NCBI RefSeq assembly: GCF_905475345.1
Contig: NC_066588.1
Location: forward strand, 3,604,001-3,668,000
From: Vespula vulgaris
Lineage: Eukaryota; Arthropoda; Insecta; Hymenoptera; Vespidae
Direction: 5' to 3'
Length of the DNA stretch: 64,000 bases
Position numbers and translations under genes: made by a program. The notes below the pieces were generated by a model. It was given only the letters and a program-made list of their open reading frames with translations, had not been told where the DNA came from and did no database searches. This document shows positions 1 to 11,022 of the stretch, in pieces. Position 1 is the first letter of the stretch, and every line of letters starts with the position of its first letter.

Positions 1-726
1 TTCGAATTTTCGTCGACGTTCCTTTGAACTTTTTTCCTACTACGTTTATTTCGTAAGAGGGGGTTGGTGGTGGATAGTTTGCGAGGGGTAGTTGGATTCG
101 AGCTTGCGTTTGGTGCTTTTCTGCTTCTTCTTTTCTTTTCTTTTCTTTTCTTTTTTTTCTTTTCTTCTTGTTTATTATTTGTACAATGGGTATAGCGTGT
201 TGATATAGATTTGACGGTAGAACTGTTTGTAAGGGATGAATTCTTGTGAATGAAACATCTTTTTTATTTTATTTTTTTTTCTTGCTTATAAAAAATATAC
301 GATATAGTATAATATAACGTTGTTAATATATATAAATAGGTATAATTTTATTTTATATATATATGTATATATATATATATATATATCACATGTAAGGTGT
401 TAATAAATTTTAATCGGTATCAAACAAAACATTTTCTTTTGTTTTTTTTCTGTTTTTTTTTTTTTCTAAAAGCTTGCATGCTCTTATTTTTTCTTTCAGA
501 GTAATATTTTATTAATAAATTTCATTTAAATACACACACAGACGCGCATGTATATATATTTACATATATTTAAGTGTGCATGTGTATGAATTTTGACAAA
601 CCAGTCTATAGGATGAATCAGAAAAATCGGAATGAACATGTGGTTTTTTTTATTATTATTATTTTTTTTCTTTTTTTTTCTGTCGATAGTGATCAAGGAT
701 CGACAATTTTTTCCTCACTATTCTAT

Positions 727-729
<3 letters not shown>

Positions 730-778
<49 letters not shown>
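730..778. repeat. (AT)n microsatellite
   Basis: An uninterrupted alternating A/T tract of about 49 bases. Open frames across it are Tyr/Ile artefacts. Confidence 0.97.
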
Positions 779-780
<2 letters not shown>

Positions 781-993
781 GATATAAAATGTTCTAAAAT
801 CTATCGAAATCTGCCGCTAGCGAGCGCTCGAGAACTGAACTGAAAACTATCGAAAAAAAAGGACAAAAGAAAAAAAAATAAATAAAAAATATAAAAAAAG
901 AAAAAGAAAAAACAGGAAAAAAAAGCGAAAACAGCATTCTCTTTTAAAGTACACGCATCATTGCGTACGTTTGATGGCTGTCACGAAGTCGAT

Positions 994-1018
994 AAAAAAA
1001 AAAAAAAAAAAAAAAAAA
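994..1018. repeat. Poly-A tract
   Basis: A run of 25 A, the longest homopolymer noticed in the window. No retroposon body or target-site duplication is evident beside it. Confidence 0.95.
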
Positions 1019-2072
1019 GAAAGGCGTACAAAAAAAATAAAAAAAATAAAAAAAATATAATCGAAAAAAAGTATCGATCGTATCTGCTCGTTTGTATTAT
1101 ACACCTTTCGTTTATTTTTGTTCTTTAACTTTTTCATTTATTTATTTTTTTCCCCACAAACCAATCCACCCCCTCCCTCGATCATTCAACCACATCTCTC
1201 TCTCTCTCTCTCTCTCTTCCTCTCTCTCTTTTTTTCTCTCTCCTTCTCTCTCCTACTTTTCCTTTATTTTCTTTTTTTTTCACGATCTAGGTATACGCTT
1301 ACTTTATTCATTGAAAAATTCAAAAACTAGAAGCAATAGAAAAAAAAGAGTATAAGAGAGAGAGAGAGAGAGAGAGAAAGTAATACTATGTATTCTTTGA
1401 CTACTATTACAGTAGTAGTAGTTGTATGTTCGCGATTCGTTCGCAGTTATACGTCCATACAAAGTTTTACATTTTACGAGTAAGGTAGTAAAGGATTGTG
1501 GAAATAAAAACATCTAGCCTGTATTTTTCTCCTTAGTGGAAAAAGGGAATCCGAGTTGAGCCCTTTTCGAACGAGAAGAAAGGTAATGGAAAGTGGAAAA
1601 TAGGGGGAGGAATGAAAATCGTAGGAAAAGAAAATCCAGCTGGCGTGCTCTATAGTAACCGAGAAATCAAATGGAATGTTCGTAGAAAATTGAGGATCAC
1701 TGTCTTTTATGTTTTTTATAAGTTATTATATTTTTCTGATTGGATATAGAAGTTTTTATATTTAACTGTGTATTTTAATTGAAATTTATTCATTTTATCC
1801 ATTGTTATACTTTCATTTCTTTATCGAAGAATTAATTAAAAAAAAAAAAGATGATCTGAAAAATGTTATATTTTGTAAGAAACAAATTGTGTATCTATCT
1901 GGATGTTTGTATGTGTGCGTTTGTATTTATCAATGTTTCTTTCTTATATCGATCACGTTAAGATTTCTTTTTTTAAACAATAATATATATTCACGAATAA
2001 TATTAGTCGTATAAATGGTAACAATTATAATTATAATTATAACATTTTCGTATAAATATTAATATATATGCG

Positions 2073-2114
<42 letters not shown>
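2073..2114. repeat. (ATA)n microsatellite
   Basis: A perfect trinucleotide run of about 14 units. Confidence 0.96.
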
Positions 2115-2115
<1 letters not shown>

Positions 2116-2739
2116 AATTTTTGTAACTAATAATATATGAACGATATAAAATGAAAAATTATAATTATAATGATAATAGGTATAATTATAATATTGTCAT
2201 AAATAATTCAGTATACATATATATATTTATATGTATTATATATATTTGTACACACACACACAAACAAATGATAACAATCAAATATTGAAATTATTTTCAT
2301 GAATAACAATATATAAATGATAATTAATCTAGAATAATATTCTCATAAATAATACCATATGTTTAATGAGTAATAATAAAAATTAGAATTATATTAACTT
2401 TTAACGATTACGTATATATACATACATATTTAAAGGTAACCTTTAAATATATCTCTCGAATTGTTTCGTCGGTTGTATAGAAGTGTGGAGAGAGGAGAAG
2501 AGAGGAAGAACGATTTATAATATTTTAGAATTGTTTATTTATCGACAGTGTCCTCCTTCGTATGATAGACAGAAGATCATTATTTCTGTTGCGTGTCTCA
2601 TTTCATTTGACCCTGAGATTTCACGTAAGCTGTATCGTGCCGATTCAGGTAATATTCGATCGTTTATCTTTTTAGATTTGATTTACGATTTTCGTTTGAA
2701 TTTTAATAATCGTGATATATTTTACACTGACTCATACAC

Positions 2740-3056
2740 ATACACACACATATTATTAAATCTATTCAACTTCTATTTAATTAACATTTATTTAATTATA
2801 ATATTGTTATATGTATATCAATCTATTATTCACGTAATGCGTACAATTATATTTACACACACACATACACACACGATATTATTATTTAAATCTATTCAAT
2901 TTTTATTTAATTAACCTTAATTTAATCATAAATATTAATATATATGTATACCGATCTATTATTCACGTAATGCGTACAATTATATTTATACACACTAATA
3001 CACGATATTATTATTTAAATCTATTTAACTTTTATTTCATTAACATTTATTTAATT

Positions 3057-3105
<49 letters not shown>

Positions 3106-3150
3106 TTCACGTAATGCGTACAATTATATTTATATATAAACACAGGTAAA
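2740..3150. repeat. Three-copy diverged tandem repeat, about 130 bp unit
   Basis: Three successive copies share the order: TTTAAATCTATT..., a TTTAATTAA block, then TATTCACGTAATGCGTACAA followed by a short CA-type tract. The CACGTAATGCGTACAA block recurs near 2830, 2965 and 3109. The copies differ by substitutions and by expansion of an internal (AT)n (3059-3102) in the last one. This is a local minisatellite or serial duplication. Confidence 0.85.
3059..3102. repeat. (AT)n microsatellite
   Basis: About 44 bases of alternating AT inside the third copy of the surrounding tandem repeat. Confidence 0.96.
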
Positions 3151-3612
3151 CACATAAGAGCAAACGATGAATATTTTTTCTATTCTTTTTTATTTATTTA
3201 TTTTTTCTTATCAAGCATAATAACCAATTTACTCAAATCCATCTTAATAATTTCACAAAAAGCAATATCAGATTATATATAAATAATTTCTCTCATTTTC
3301 TTATACCATTCTGGAAAAATAATTTTTCCTTCCTTTCTTTTTTTCTCTCCTCCTTCTTCTTCGTAATAAAAATATAAAATAACGTGATCTCGAACGGAAG
3401 AAGTAAAAAAGGAAGAAAATGATCGATAATAAGTAGAAGTATAAATATCGATAAGAAAACATCGTAAAAGAACTGTACGAGTAATACATAGATACGTACA
3501 GAGACAAGGAAAGAGATAACGAAGGGATATGTTTCGATGGGATTTTACGATAGTCCTTGTACTCGTGCAAGTAATAGCGATGGTGTGATGGTGGTGGTGG
3601 TTGTGAACAACG

Positions 3613-4032
3613 ATGGGGAGGGTAAAATTGACAAACAAATTTAATCAAGGAGCTTACGTAAAAGGATTATACTTTCCAAAGCGCAATCGCGTTTCGGTTT
3701 TCGCGTTAGCTTTATCTCTTTCCTTCTCTCTCTATCTCTATCTCTATCTCTATCTCTATCTCCGTCTCTGTTTCTCTGTCAGAGCGAGATTTGTCTTCTT
3801 CGTATCAAGGACAAAATCCGTGTTTCGGGTCGAGCCAGTCGAGTTTATTCGCACGCGAAGAACCGAATGTAGATCCTTAGAAAATTGCATTCGCGTTCGT
3901 GAAAATCTCGTTGGTGCTCGTGACGCCGTACGGATAACGTCACGATTGCTTTATATAATATCAACGAAGAATAGAATGAAAGAGAAGAGAAGAGAAGAGA
4001 AGAGAAGAGAAGAGAAGAGAAGGGTAGAATAG
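3613..4032 (+). CDS. Candidate ORF or exon, 139 codons, unknown
   Basis: This is among the longest ATG-initiated plus-strand frames here that is not mostly simple repeat. Residues 1-30 are of ordinary composition. Residues about 31-50 are a Leu/Ser/Tyr-rich hydrophobic stretch encoded by a (CTATCT)n microsatellite, which could mimic a membrane segment. Residues about 56-118 are mixed and Arg/Val/Glu-rich, and the last 20 are Lys/Arg/Glu from a GAGAA pentamer repeat. An alternative reading is an exon starting at 3783, just after a long CT-rich tract ending ctgtcag; this frame stays open for over 80 codons from there. I recognise no family. The repeat-derived middle and tail argue against a conserved protein. 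The 3783-3960 part has clearly raised G+C. Confidence 0.22.
   Translation: MGRVKLTNKFNQGAYVKGLYFPKRNRVSVFALALSLSFSLYLYLYLYLYLRLCFSVRARFVFFVSRTKSVFRVEPVEFIRTRRTECRSLENCIRVRENLVGARDAVRITSRLLYIISTKNRMKEKRREEKRREEKRRVE
3980..4021. repeat. (GAGAA)n pentanucleotide repeat
   Basis: About eight uninterrupted AGAGA/GAGAA units, purines only on the plus strand. Confidence 0.95.
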
Positions 4033-4060
4033 AGTAGGATGGTGATAGGGTGAAAAAGGT

Positions 4061-4082
4061 GGGAAGGTTGGGAGGGAAAGGG
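4061..4082 (+). other. Predicted G-quadruplex motif
   Basis: Four GGG runs at 4061-4063, 4070-4072, 4074-4076 and 4080-4082, separated by loops of 6, 1 and 3 bases, satisfy the usual G3N1-7 rule on the plus strand. Confidence 0.6.
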
Positions 4083-4320
4083 TGTAAAAGGAAGGTGGAA
4101 GTTGGCGAAGGGTGAAAATGTGGCTACGAACGACGAACGTGCTCGAGCCATCGACGCTTAACTTTTCACTGCGAACTTTCGACGTATCGAAAATTTATTA
4201 TATTTTTCTCTTTCTCTTTCTCTTTTTCTTTCTCTTTTTCTCTCTGTTACTCTTTCTGTTTCTTTCTTTCGTATACGTACACATATACGAATAGTTATGC
4301 GCAGCAACGTACAGATACTC

Positions 4321-4690
4321 TATCAATGGAAACGTAAGGGATGAAAAGAGAATTTATTTCTCGCGTGGCGAAAACCTCGGCTGAAAGAAAATAAGTAAAA
4401 AGGGGGAGGTTGAGTACCACTGAGATAAGGTGAGAATGAAATAAATAAGTTAAAAGTTTTTAAATGGAATGGAGAGAAATTTAATGTTATTTTAAGTTTA
4501 ATGATATAGTGGTTAATGCAATAATGTGGGATAATAATGTAAACTCTTGAAGAAATGAAAGAGAAAGAGAAAGTGAAAGGGAGAGAGAGAGAGAGAGAGA
4601 GTAAAAAGAAGAAGAGATATAGAAATAGGTGTGAAATAAAATTGTACAAAAGTAATTTATAACAACAGCAGCAACAACAACAATAACTAC

Positions 4691-4777
<87 letters not shown>

Positions 4778-5230
4778 GAGTAATACTTGTAATTAGTAGA
4801 ATTAGAATCATATATTAGGTAGTGTAATAGTAATATAAAATAAATTGCATATACTTGTAAATAATAATATATAATTAAAAAAAAAAAATACAAAATTTAT
4901 ATCTGTTATTTCTTCAAAATTTTTTCTTATATTTGGATATTGTTATTAACTCTTTAATCAAACTTTTAATTTATGAAGTGAAGTTTAATATATAATAATC
5001 ATCGTAATTATAATAACGTTATTGTTATTATTTTTGTATTATTAATATATATACATATATATATGTTATATCATTTTAATATTACTATTACTACTACTAC
5101 TACTACTACTATTATCATTATTATCATTATTATTAATATATTAGATAGTGAGTTTAAAGTAAATGGAGCTTGAAAAAAAAGAGCAAAAGGAAAAGAAAAA
5201 CAAATCAGCAAACAAGCAAACAAAAAATTT
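4321..5230. other. Non-coding microsatellite-rich stretch
   Basis: It holds GA tracts near 4558-4602, a CAA/CAG-type run near 4660-4685, the long AAT array and several short TAC and ATT runs near 5085-5135. Minus-strand frames here are Tyr or Leu homopolymers translated from the AAT array. Confidence 0.8.
4690..4776. repeat. Long (AAT)n microsatellite
   Basis: About 29 uninterrupted AAT units, the longest trinucleotide array in the window. A CAA/CAG-like run precedes it. It is likely length-polymorphic. Confidence 0.97.
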
Positions 5231-5293
5231 ATGAAATTTGAAAATGAAGTTATCCAAATAAAGCGTAATTCATTCCTTCATAAAGGATTAATT

Positions 5294-5298
<5 letters not shown>

Positions 5299-5329
<31 letters not shown>
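5299..5329. repeat. (CT)n microsatellite
   Basis: About 31 bases of CT. It extends into a pyrimidine tract that ends in the acceptor-like ttcgttcag at 5356. Confidence 0.95.
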
Positions 5330-5333
<4 letters not shown>

Positions 5334-5356
5334 TCTTATCTTTTTTCTTCGTTCAG

Positions 5357-5638
5357 ATTTCTTTGTGCGATGTTACATACATAATGAGCTTGGAATTAAA
5401 CAAAACAAGTCCAATCCTTTGTTCTTACGCGGATAGAAGGAATAAAGGTGGAACAAGAAAACAACAAAGGAAAGATAAAAAAGAAGCAAGACAAATAGCA
5501 AAAAAAAAAAATAAAAGACAAGTATCTAAAAAGAAACACAAAAAAGGAAAAATAAGAAGAAGAACGAAAAAGAAATCGACGGGGTTACCGAGCGAAAGAA
5601 ATATCTTATTATTAGAAGACTTCGTTTTGCATAATTAA
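5357..5638 (+). CDS. Candidate terminal exon, Lys/Arg-rich, unknown
   Basis: A 60-base pyrimidine tract ends in ttcgttcag at 5356, and the next frame is open to a TAA at 5636-5638. An internal ATG at 5384 would give 84 residues. The first 20 residues after it are of mixed composition, the middle 50 are dominated by Lys and Arg, and the last 16 are mixed. Purine-rich DNA lacks stop codons, so a basic open frame of this length is expected by chance. No family is recognised. Confidence 0.12.
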   Translation: MSLCDVTYIMSLELNKTSPILCSYADRRNKGGTRKQQRKDKKEARQIAKKKNKRQVSKKKHKKGKIRRRTKKKSTGLPSERNILLLEDFVLHN

Positions 5639-5897
5639 GTTCGTTCGTAGCATTCCGCACCCTCTCTTTTCCTCTTCCTCTCTCTTTCTCACCCCCTCAC
5701 GCACATAATACATATACATAGACGTACGTACACACGCACGTAAACACATATAAAAAGTTGGTTAATATTCGCGAGTTCAACATTTGCATGTTCCCCAGAG
5801 AACACGCGCGACTTCCACCCTCGCAACTCGATCCTTTTCCATCCCTTCCACACCTCCTCTTCCTCCACCCCTTCCCCCTTCTCCCTTCCTCCTTTCT

Positions 5898-5929
5898 CCC
5901 ACTCCACCCACTCCACCCAGCTCCACCCC
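5898..5929 (-). other. Predicted G-quadruplex in CCCACTCCA repeat
   Basis: A nonamer CCCACTCCA is repeated about three times. Its C runs at 5898-5900, 5907-5909, 5916-5918 and 5926-5929, with loops of 6, 6 and 7 bases, give a four-run G motif on the minus strand. Confidence 0.5.
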
Positions 5930-6169
5930 TTCGTACACCCTTTCCTCAAACCATCATTCCTCTCTCAAACGTATTTTCCGCTCTGATTCACGATCCTTTT
6001 TCTTTTTTCTTTCTTTTGTTCTTCTTCTTCTTTCCTTTTTTTTCTTTCTTTCTTTGTTTCTTCTATCTTTTTAATCTCTTTTGCTCTGCTCGATTTAAAA
6101 AAAAAAAATTGAAGAAAAGAGAAAAGTTGTGGAGGTTAAGAAAAAAGTGGAACGTGCAATTCTCGATGT

Positions 6170-6727
6170 AATGTTCTTCGCGAATATTAATTAAATCTTT
6201 TTTGCGAAATTAATTCTCTGGTGGATCTTGTGTTAGATTCTGTGTTTGATTGGGTGAACAAATGGGGATGAATGAGAGAAAACGATGAAGGAGAAAAAGA
6301 TGAAGACGAACGAAGGAAGACGTATAAAAAATATAAAATAGAGTAACAAAAAAAATGCAAAGAGAAAATGGAAGATAAGAAATTTAGAAAATTTCGATAT
6401 TTTGATTTAATTCACCTTCGTTGAAATGTACAACCTTGTATAATAGTATATCGTGTTTGTGATATATGGTAATAATAGTTCATTTAGTATTATATATTAA
6501 ACTTAATTAAGCAAATTAAAAATATGATCAATATCGTCGAAATACAAGAAAAGATATTTAAAAAATTATATACAAGAAATTTTATAAATAATAATAATAG
6601 TATGTGTGTGTGTTTATACATATTTATTTGTACAAGCATTTCATATATAATAATAATAATAATAATAATGATGATGATGATGATGATGATAGAAATTTAA
6701 AATAATCCAATAAAAAATTTTATATAC

Positions 6728-6761
<34 letters not shown>

Positions 6762-7189
6762 TGTGTGTGTATATTTATATAAAATTTCTTTTTCTTTTTT
6801 TTTTTGGTTCAATATCGATTAATCCATTCATCGTACATTAAATCATTTCCAAAAGAAAACGAAAGAAAAGAAAAGAACCTCCTTGTATGTTCCATCAGAG
6901 TTCTGAATACAATAAGAAACCTTTTCAAAAAACGCGTAAATGAGTATATTCAAAAGAAATAACGATAAAATAAATTACATACATATATCGCTAATACCAA
7001 AACGCAAATACGGATTTCGTTTCATTAATCCTCCACGTGCGTAGAGTAAGCGTTCGACGGGCGTAGAGGATTGGGTGGAAAGAGGGTGAGTGAAAGGTGG
7101 GAAGGGGGTGGTAGAGGGGATGGAAAGGGGTGAAGAGGGGTTAAGAGCGCTTAAGGAGGATTATCGAAGTCCCCCTGAACTACATATAT

Positions 7190-7228
<39 letters not shown>

Positions 7229-7240
7229 TATAGATATGTA
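6170..7240. other. Non-coding stretch ending in a G-rich block
   Basis: No gene is seen. It holds ATA and GAT trinucleotide runs near 6648-6690 and 6729-6762. A G-rich segment at 7060-7140 contains CACGTG at 7034-7039, and an imperfect dyad TTAAGAGCGCTTAA lies at 7141-7154. Confidence 0.7.
7099..7140 (+). other. Predicted G-quadruplex motif
   Basis: G runs of 3, 5, 4, 4 and 4 at 7099-7101, 7104-7108, 7116-7119, 7127-7130 and 7137-7140 have loops of 2, 7, 7 and 6 bases on the plus strand. Confidence 0.55.
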
Positions 7241-7438
7241 TGCATGCATGTATGTATGTATGTATGTATATGTGTATATATACGATCGTAATCGTACAAA
7301 ACGGCGTATGTAATAGATTCGGTGTAACATTAACGCAAAATTACAGCGGACTTTGCGGCGAACGTTCGTTCGTACGCTGTGGAGAAGTTAATACGAGAAT
7401 TTCAAAGTCTGTGGTAAATCTGATGGTAAAGAGAGAAA

Positions 7439-7445
7439 GAGATAG

Positions 7446-7467
<22 letters not shown>
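7439..7467. repeat. (GATA)n microsatellite
   Basis: Six to seven GATA units, continuing into a GA tract. Confidence 0.95.
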
Positions 7468-7476
<9 letters not shown>

Positions 7477-7523
7477 AAGAGAGAGACAATTCTCGATAGT
7501 CGTACTACAAATTGCACGCTTGT

Positions 7524-7531
7524 TGACGTCA
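7524..7531. promoter_or_regulatory. Full palindromic CRE, TGACGTCA
   Basis: A perfect TGACGTCA, the consensus site of CREB/ATF-type bZIP factors, lies in a non-repetitive, higher-GC island (7300-7570). No adjacent transcription start can be shown. Confidence 0.3.
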
Positions 7532-7587
7532 CGTACGCTTCCGTTTCCGGTAGGGTCCAATTGTTATTGCTTTCCAATGATACACAG

Positions 7588-7612
7588 TGTGTGTGTGTGT
7601 GTGTGTGTGTGT
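7588..7612. repeat. (GT)n microsatellite
   Basis: About 25 bases of alternating GT, which can adopt Z-DNA. Cys/Val open frames across it are artefacts. Confidence 0.95.
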
Positions 7613-8130
7613 ATGTATCGATATATATATATTCATTTATATATATATTTATATGTATGTATGTGTGTATATATGTGGATCGACGAGGCACCACGAAGCA
7701 ATCGTATTTTCTATCGAAATTGCTCGTGATATTACAGTTGTCGTGGGATTAGAGAGCATACTGCTTGTTGTTGTGTTGTTCTATATCTCCTGCTTTTGTC
7801 GGTATACAGTTGTCGTTTACTGGTTACTGCTTTTAGTCGAATGAGAAAGAGCTTTGACGTTTTGCGGATCGATTTATTAATGTTTCGTCTCTTCTTCGTT
7901 TATCACGAATAAACGATAGACATTTGCTGTATATATACATACACACATATGTATATATATACGTATGTATGTATATATGTGTGTATGTACGTACATAGAT
8001 ATTTTTATAAAATTGTTTATAAAATATTTAAGAACTTTTCCATTTTTTATTTCTTTTTTTTTTTCATATAACAATCCTGTTTATTCTTCGATAATTCTTA
8101 CATTTATTTCTTCGTATTATTTAGCTAATT

Positions 8131-8267
8131 ATTTTTTTTAAATATATATATTTATACAAAACATTTAAAAACATAATATTAAGTATAAAAAACACAGATT
8201 ATATAAATAATTAATATGAACAAAACAAATACTTATATACATAAATATATTTATATATATATACGTA
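8131..8267 (+). repeat. Direct repeat, copy 1 (about 137 bp)
   Basis: This segment runs from the T-rich block through AAAACATAATATTAAGTAT and AACACAGATTATATAAATAA to ATATATATACGTA. It is nearly identical to 8982-9126 in the same orientation, with a few substitutions and an AT length change. Confidence 0.9.
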
Positions 8268-8402
8268 CGTGTAACATGAACTTTAACAAATATATATTGA
8301 TATCAACGATAAAATCATATTGATCATTTATTAATCCCCTGAAGCATTTGCCATCATATTTGATAATAAATAAAGTCGATGAAAATTATTATATAATTAT
8401 AT

Positions 8403-8670
8403 ATGTATATATTACATAATTCTATAAAATTCGATTTATATGAAAATCTTGTTCATATAAATTCGTCTTCTTACACAGATTGCGATTTTGAATACTATGT
8501 TGGTTTTGCACTTTCGTTCGATTCAATCATCCCCTTACCCTTCCCTTTGCCCTTCAGACGATCGACAGGAAAACGATCCCTGTAAAGGGACTTTACGATC
8601 AGTTCGAAGGACAGACATCAAACGTGCTTCTAACGAGCACTTTGGGTTTAACATTTGATACCTAACACTC
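8403..8670 (+). CDS. Candidate exon near 8560, unknown
   Basis: A C/T-rich tract (8530-8558) ends in cccttcag. The frame that starts ACG ATC GAC there stays open for about 35 codons to a TAA near 8664-8668 and has ordinary amino-acid composition. A separate 60-codon frame beginning at 8403 overlaps it upstream. The segment sits between the two direct repeats at 8131 and 8982. No family is recognised, and the evidence is only a plausible acceptor plus an open frame. Confidence 0.12.
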
Positions 8671-8981
8671 GTCTACCGATATTCCCTTGTTGTTATTGGA
8701 CTCTTACGTATCTAATCTAAAACATCTTTTCTAATCTCTCTATTTGTCAACTGATCAACATTTTATAATTAAAAACAATGAGATCGTTTATATTATTATT
8801 CATACTCTAATATGTATTTTTTTATTTCTTGTATTTTTTGTGTCTTTTTCTTTTTTTCTTTTAATAAAAATTGAGAACAATAAATTAGAATCGTATTCAA
8901 TATATAAAATACGATTCAACGTTAAAAATTGTTTTATATATTAATTATTTATAACTTTTTATTAATCCGTAACACGTTTTT

Positions 8982-9126
8982 ATTTTTTTTTTTAAATATA
9001 TATATTTATATAAAACATTTAAAAACATAATATTAAGTATAAAAAACACAGATTATATAAATAATTAATACGAACAAAATAAATACTTATATACATAAAT
9101 ATATTTATATATATATATATACGTAT
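8982..9126 (+). repeat. Direct repeat, copy 2 (about 145 bp)
   Basis: Partner of 8131-8267. The copies flank about 715 bp of unrelated, partly higher-GC sequence. A miniature LTR-type element is conceivable, but I see no TG...CA ends, primer-binding site or target-site duplication. Confidence 0.9.
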
Positions 9127-9389
9127 TAATTATACGTATTAATTATTGATATATATTATTATTATTATATATATAATAAATATTTATATAAATATATTAT
9201 ATCTTTATATATATATATATAAAAGAAAAAGAAACAAAATATTTTTCTTTTTTCGTAACAATGCTTCTTTCTCGCTTCGTCGTAAAGTTAACAAGCCTTG
9301 TGGAAAGATACTCAGGGAAAAAATAAGACTTACGTTCGAAGGGCTGGAAAAAAGAGAGTTATACCCTTAAGAGGCAATTGTTTACTTTC

Positions 9390-9475
9390 AGGATATATCG
9401 ACTGACCTAACTGTGCTATATCCTAGCGTAACTGGTCGCCATTTTCACGCAGTAATTGGACCGGCTAGCAGGTCC
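9390..9475. other. Complex island with two hairpins
   Basis: AGGATATA at 9390-9397 pairs perfectly with TATATCCT at 9417-9424, and GGACC at 9458-9462 pairs with GGTCC at 9471-9475. The block CCTAACTG also occurs twice, near 9406 and 9474. The sequence is non-repetitive with higher G+C than its surroundings. It may be a regulatory element or structured RNA; function unknown. Confidence 0.4.
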
Positions 9476-9479
9476 TAAC

Positions 9480-9547
9480 TGACAAATAAATTTACTTCCC
9501 CTCTTTCTCTCTTTCTCTTTCTATCTCACTCTCACTCTCTTTTTCAT

Positions 9548-9588
<41 letters not shown>

Positions 9589-10960
9589 CTCTATCTTTCT
9601 CTTTCTTGTTGCGGTTGAGTGCTAGCTCGTTCAATGTTACTCTAATTGAAGACAATGTTCCACGTAACAGGGGACCAACTTGCGGACATTTTTACTATTT
9701 ATTTTGAAATGATCGAATTTTAATTAGCAAATATAATTAAACGATAAAAGTTCTTATTAAATTTGTAACGTTTAATACGTTTCTTGCTTTTTCTTTTTTG
9801 TTTTTTTAATTTCTTTACTTGTTTTTTGATTTCGTACATGATTATTATCTCCTTTCTTATTTTTCTTCTCCTTTTCTTTTTTTTTTTAATTTTTTGGTAT
9901 CATTTACAAAATTATCATTATATTTTTTTTAGTCACTTACTCGTCGCGATGATTCAACTACTAAATAATATATTTGTTTTATTTACGTGTAGTACGTCCA
10001 TTCGTTTTTTATCGATTATCAAACGAATTTAATATGAACTTTTGTTAATAATAAAAAAAAAAATAAAATAAAAGAATTGATATTAAATTCCATGCAAATT
10101 TACTGTCCTTTTTTTTTCTTTTTTTTTTTTTCATCATTTAGATTATTATCATTATTTGCAAAAATTGATATTACACTCGATACTTGTTACTTTCTTATTA
10201 ATTATTCGAACAAATTCGATATCAAATTTTTTTTTCTTTTTTTTTGGCAAACAAAAAATAAATCAACGTTCAATTGCATACGACATTGTTATTTTCCATC
10301 GTCATCATCATTGTTGTATTATCATTACTATTAAAATTATTATCATTATTATTCTGAACGGTTCGTAATATTAATTTCATTAACATTTGTTAAGTTTACG
10401 TGTAAATATTATATAGTTGTTATAGAAAGAAAATTGACGATAAATTCTATCATCCCTTACCGACTACCCCATCCCATCGAACTCGGTTCTTAATAAAAGT
10501 GATGGGAAAAGTTAGGCAAAGAAAAGGAAAAAAAAAACGAATAAGTAAAAAAAAAAAAATTGTTTGACATTCAATGCGTTAAACGTTATGACAAATGGCG
10601 AAGGAAACGTATCGGTGGTGGTAGTTCGATAGGATTATCTGCTTTTCCTATTGCTTTTCGACTTTTGCCCTTAAGGGAGGGTCGATTTGATCTGCAAGGT
10701 CCTTTCGGCACGTTCAACTTCCTTTTTCTCCCTTCTTCTTCTTCCTTCTTTTTTTTTCTTCTTTTTTTTCTTCTTTCTTTCTTCTTCTTTCATAGACCCT
10801 TCTTATAATAATGAAAGTAGGTGGAAAGTCGAGAAAAATTCTTTATAAGATTTCTCTCGTATTTCAATTTGTAATTTAATTGCGCTTATATCATCAAAAG
10901 CGAGCGTGTCAACCCCTATAGTAAGAAGCATGTATGTATGTGTGTGTGTGTGTATGTATG

Positions 10961-11022
<62 letters not shown>

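Larger units (their letters stand above)
1..2440. other. Non-coding AT-rich stretch
   Basis: No gene is visible. The stretch holds (AT)n at 353-386 and 730-778, a 25-base A run at 994-1018, a CT tract near 1197-1260 facing a GA tract near 1355-1377 (opposite strands, so able to pair), and an ATA trinucleotide run at 2073-2114. A short complex segment at 1515-1690 has an acceptor-like ttctccttag and a GTAATG donor 46 bases later, open in one frame, which is too little to call an exon. Confidence 0.7.

Noticed and set aside
994..1018. Poly-A as the tail of a retroposon or processed pseudogene
   Set aside because: No coding remnant, polyadenylation context or target-site duplication on either side.
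1515..1575. 46-nt microexon between ttctccttag and GTAATG
   Set aside because: Donor weak, pyrimidine tract short, and sequence purine-rich and unremarkable.
4323..4893. Poly-Tyr and poly-Leu minus-strand frames
   Set aside because: Direct translation of the (AAT)n array.
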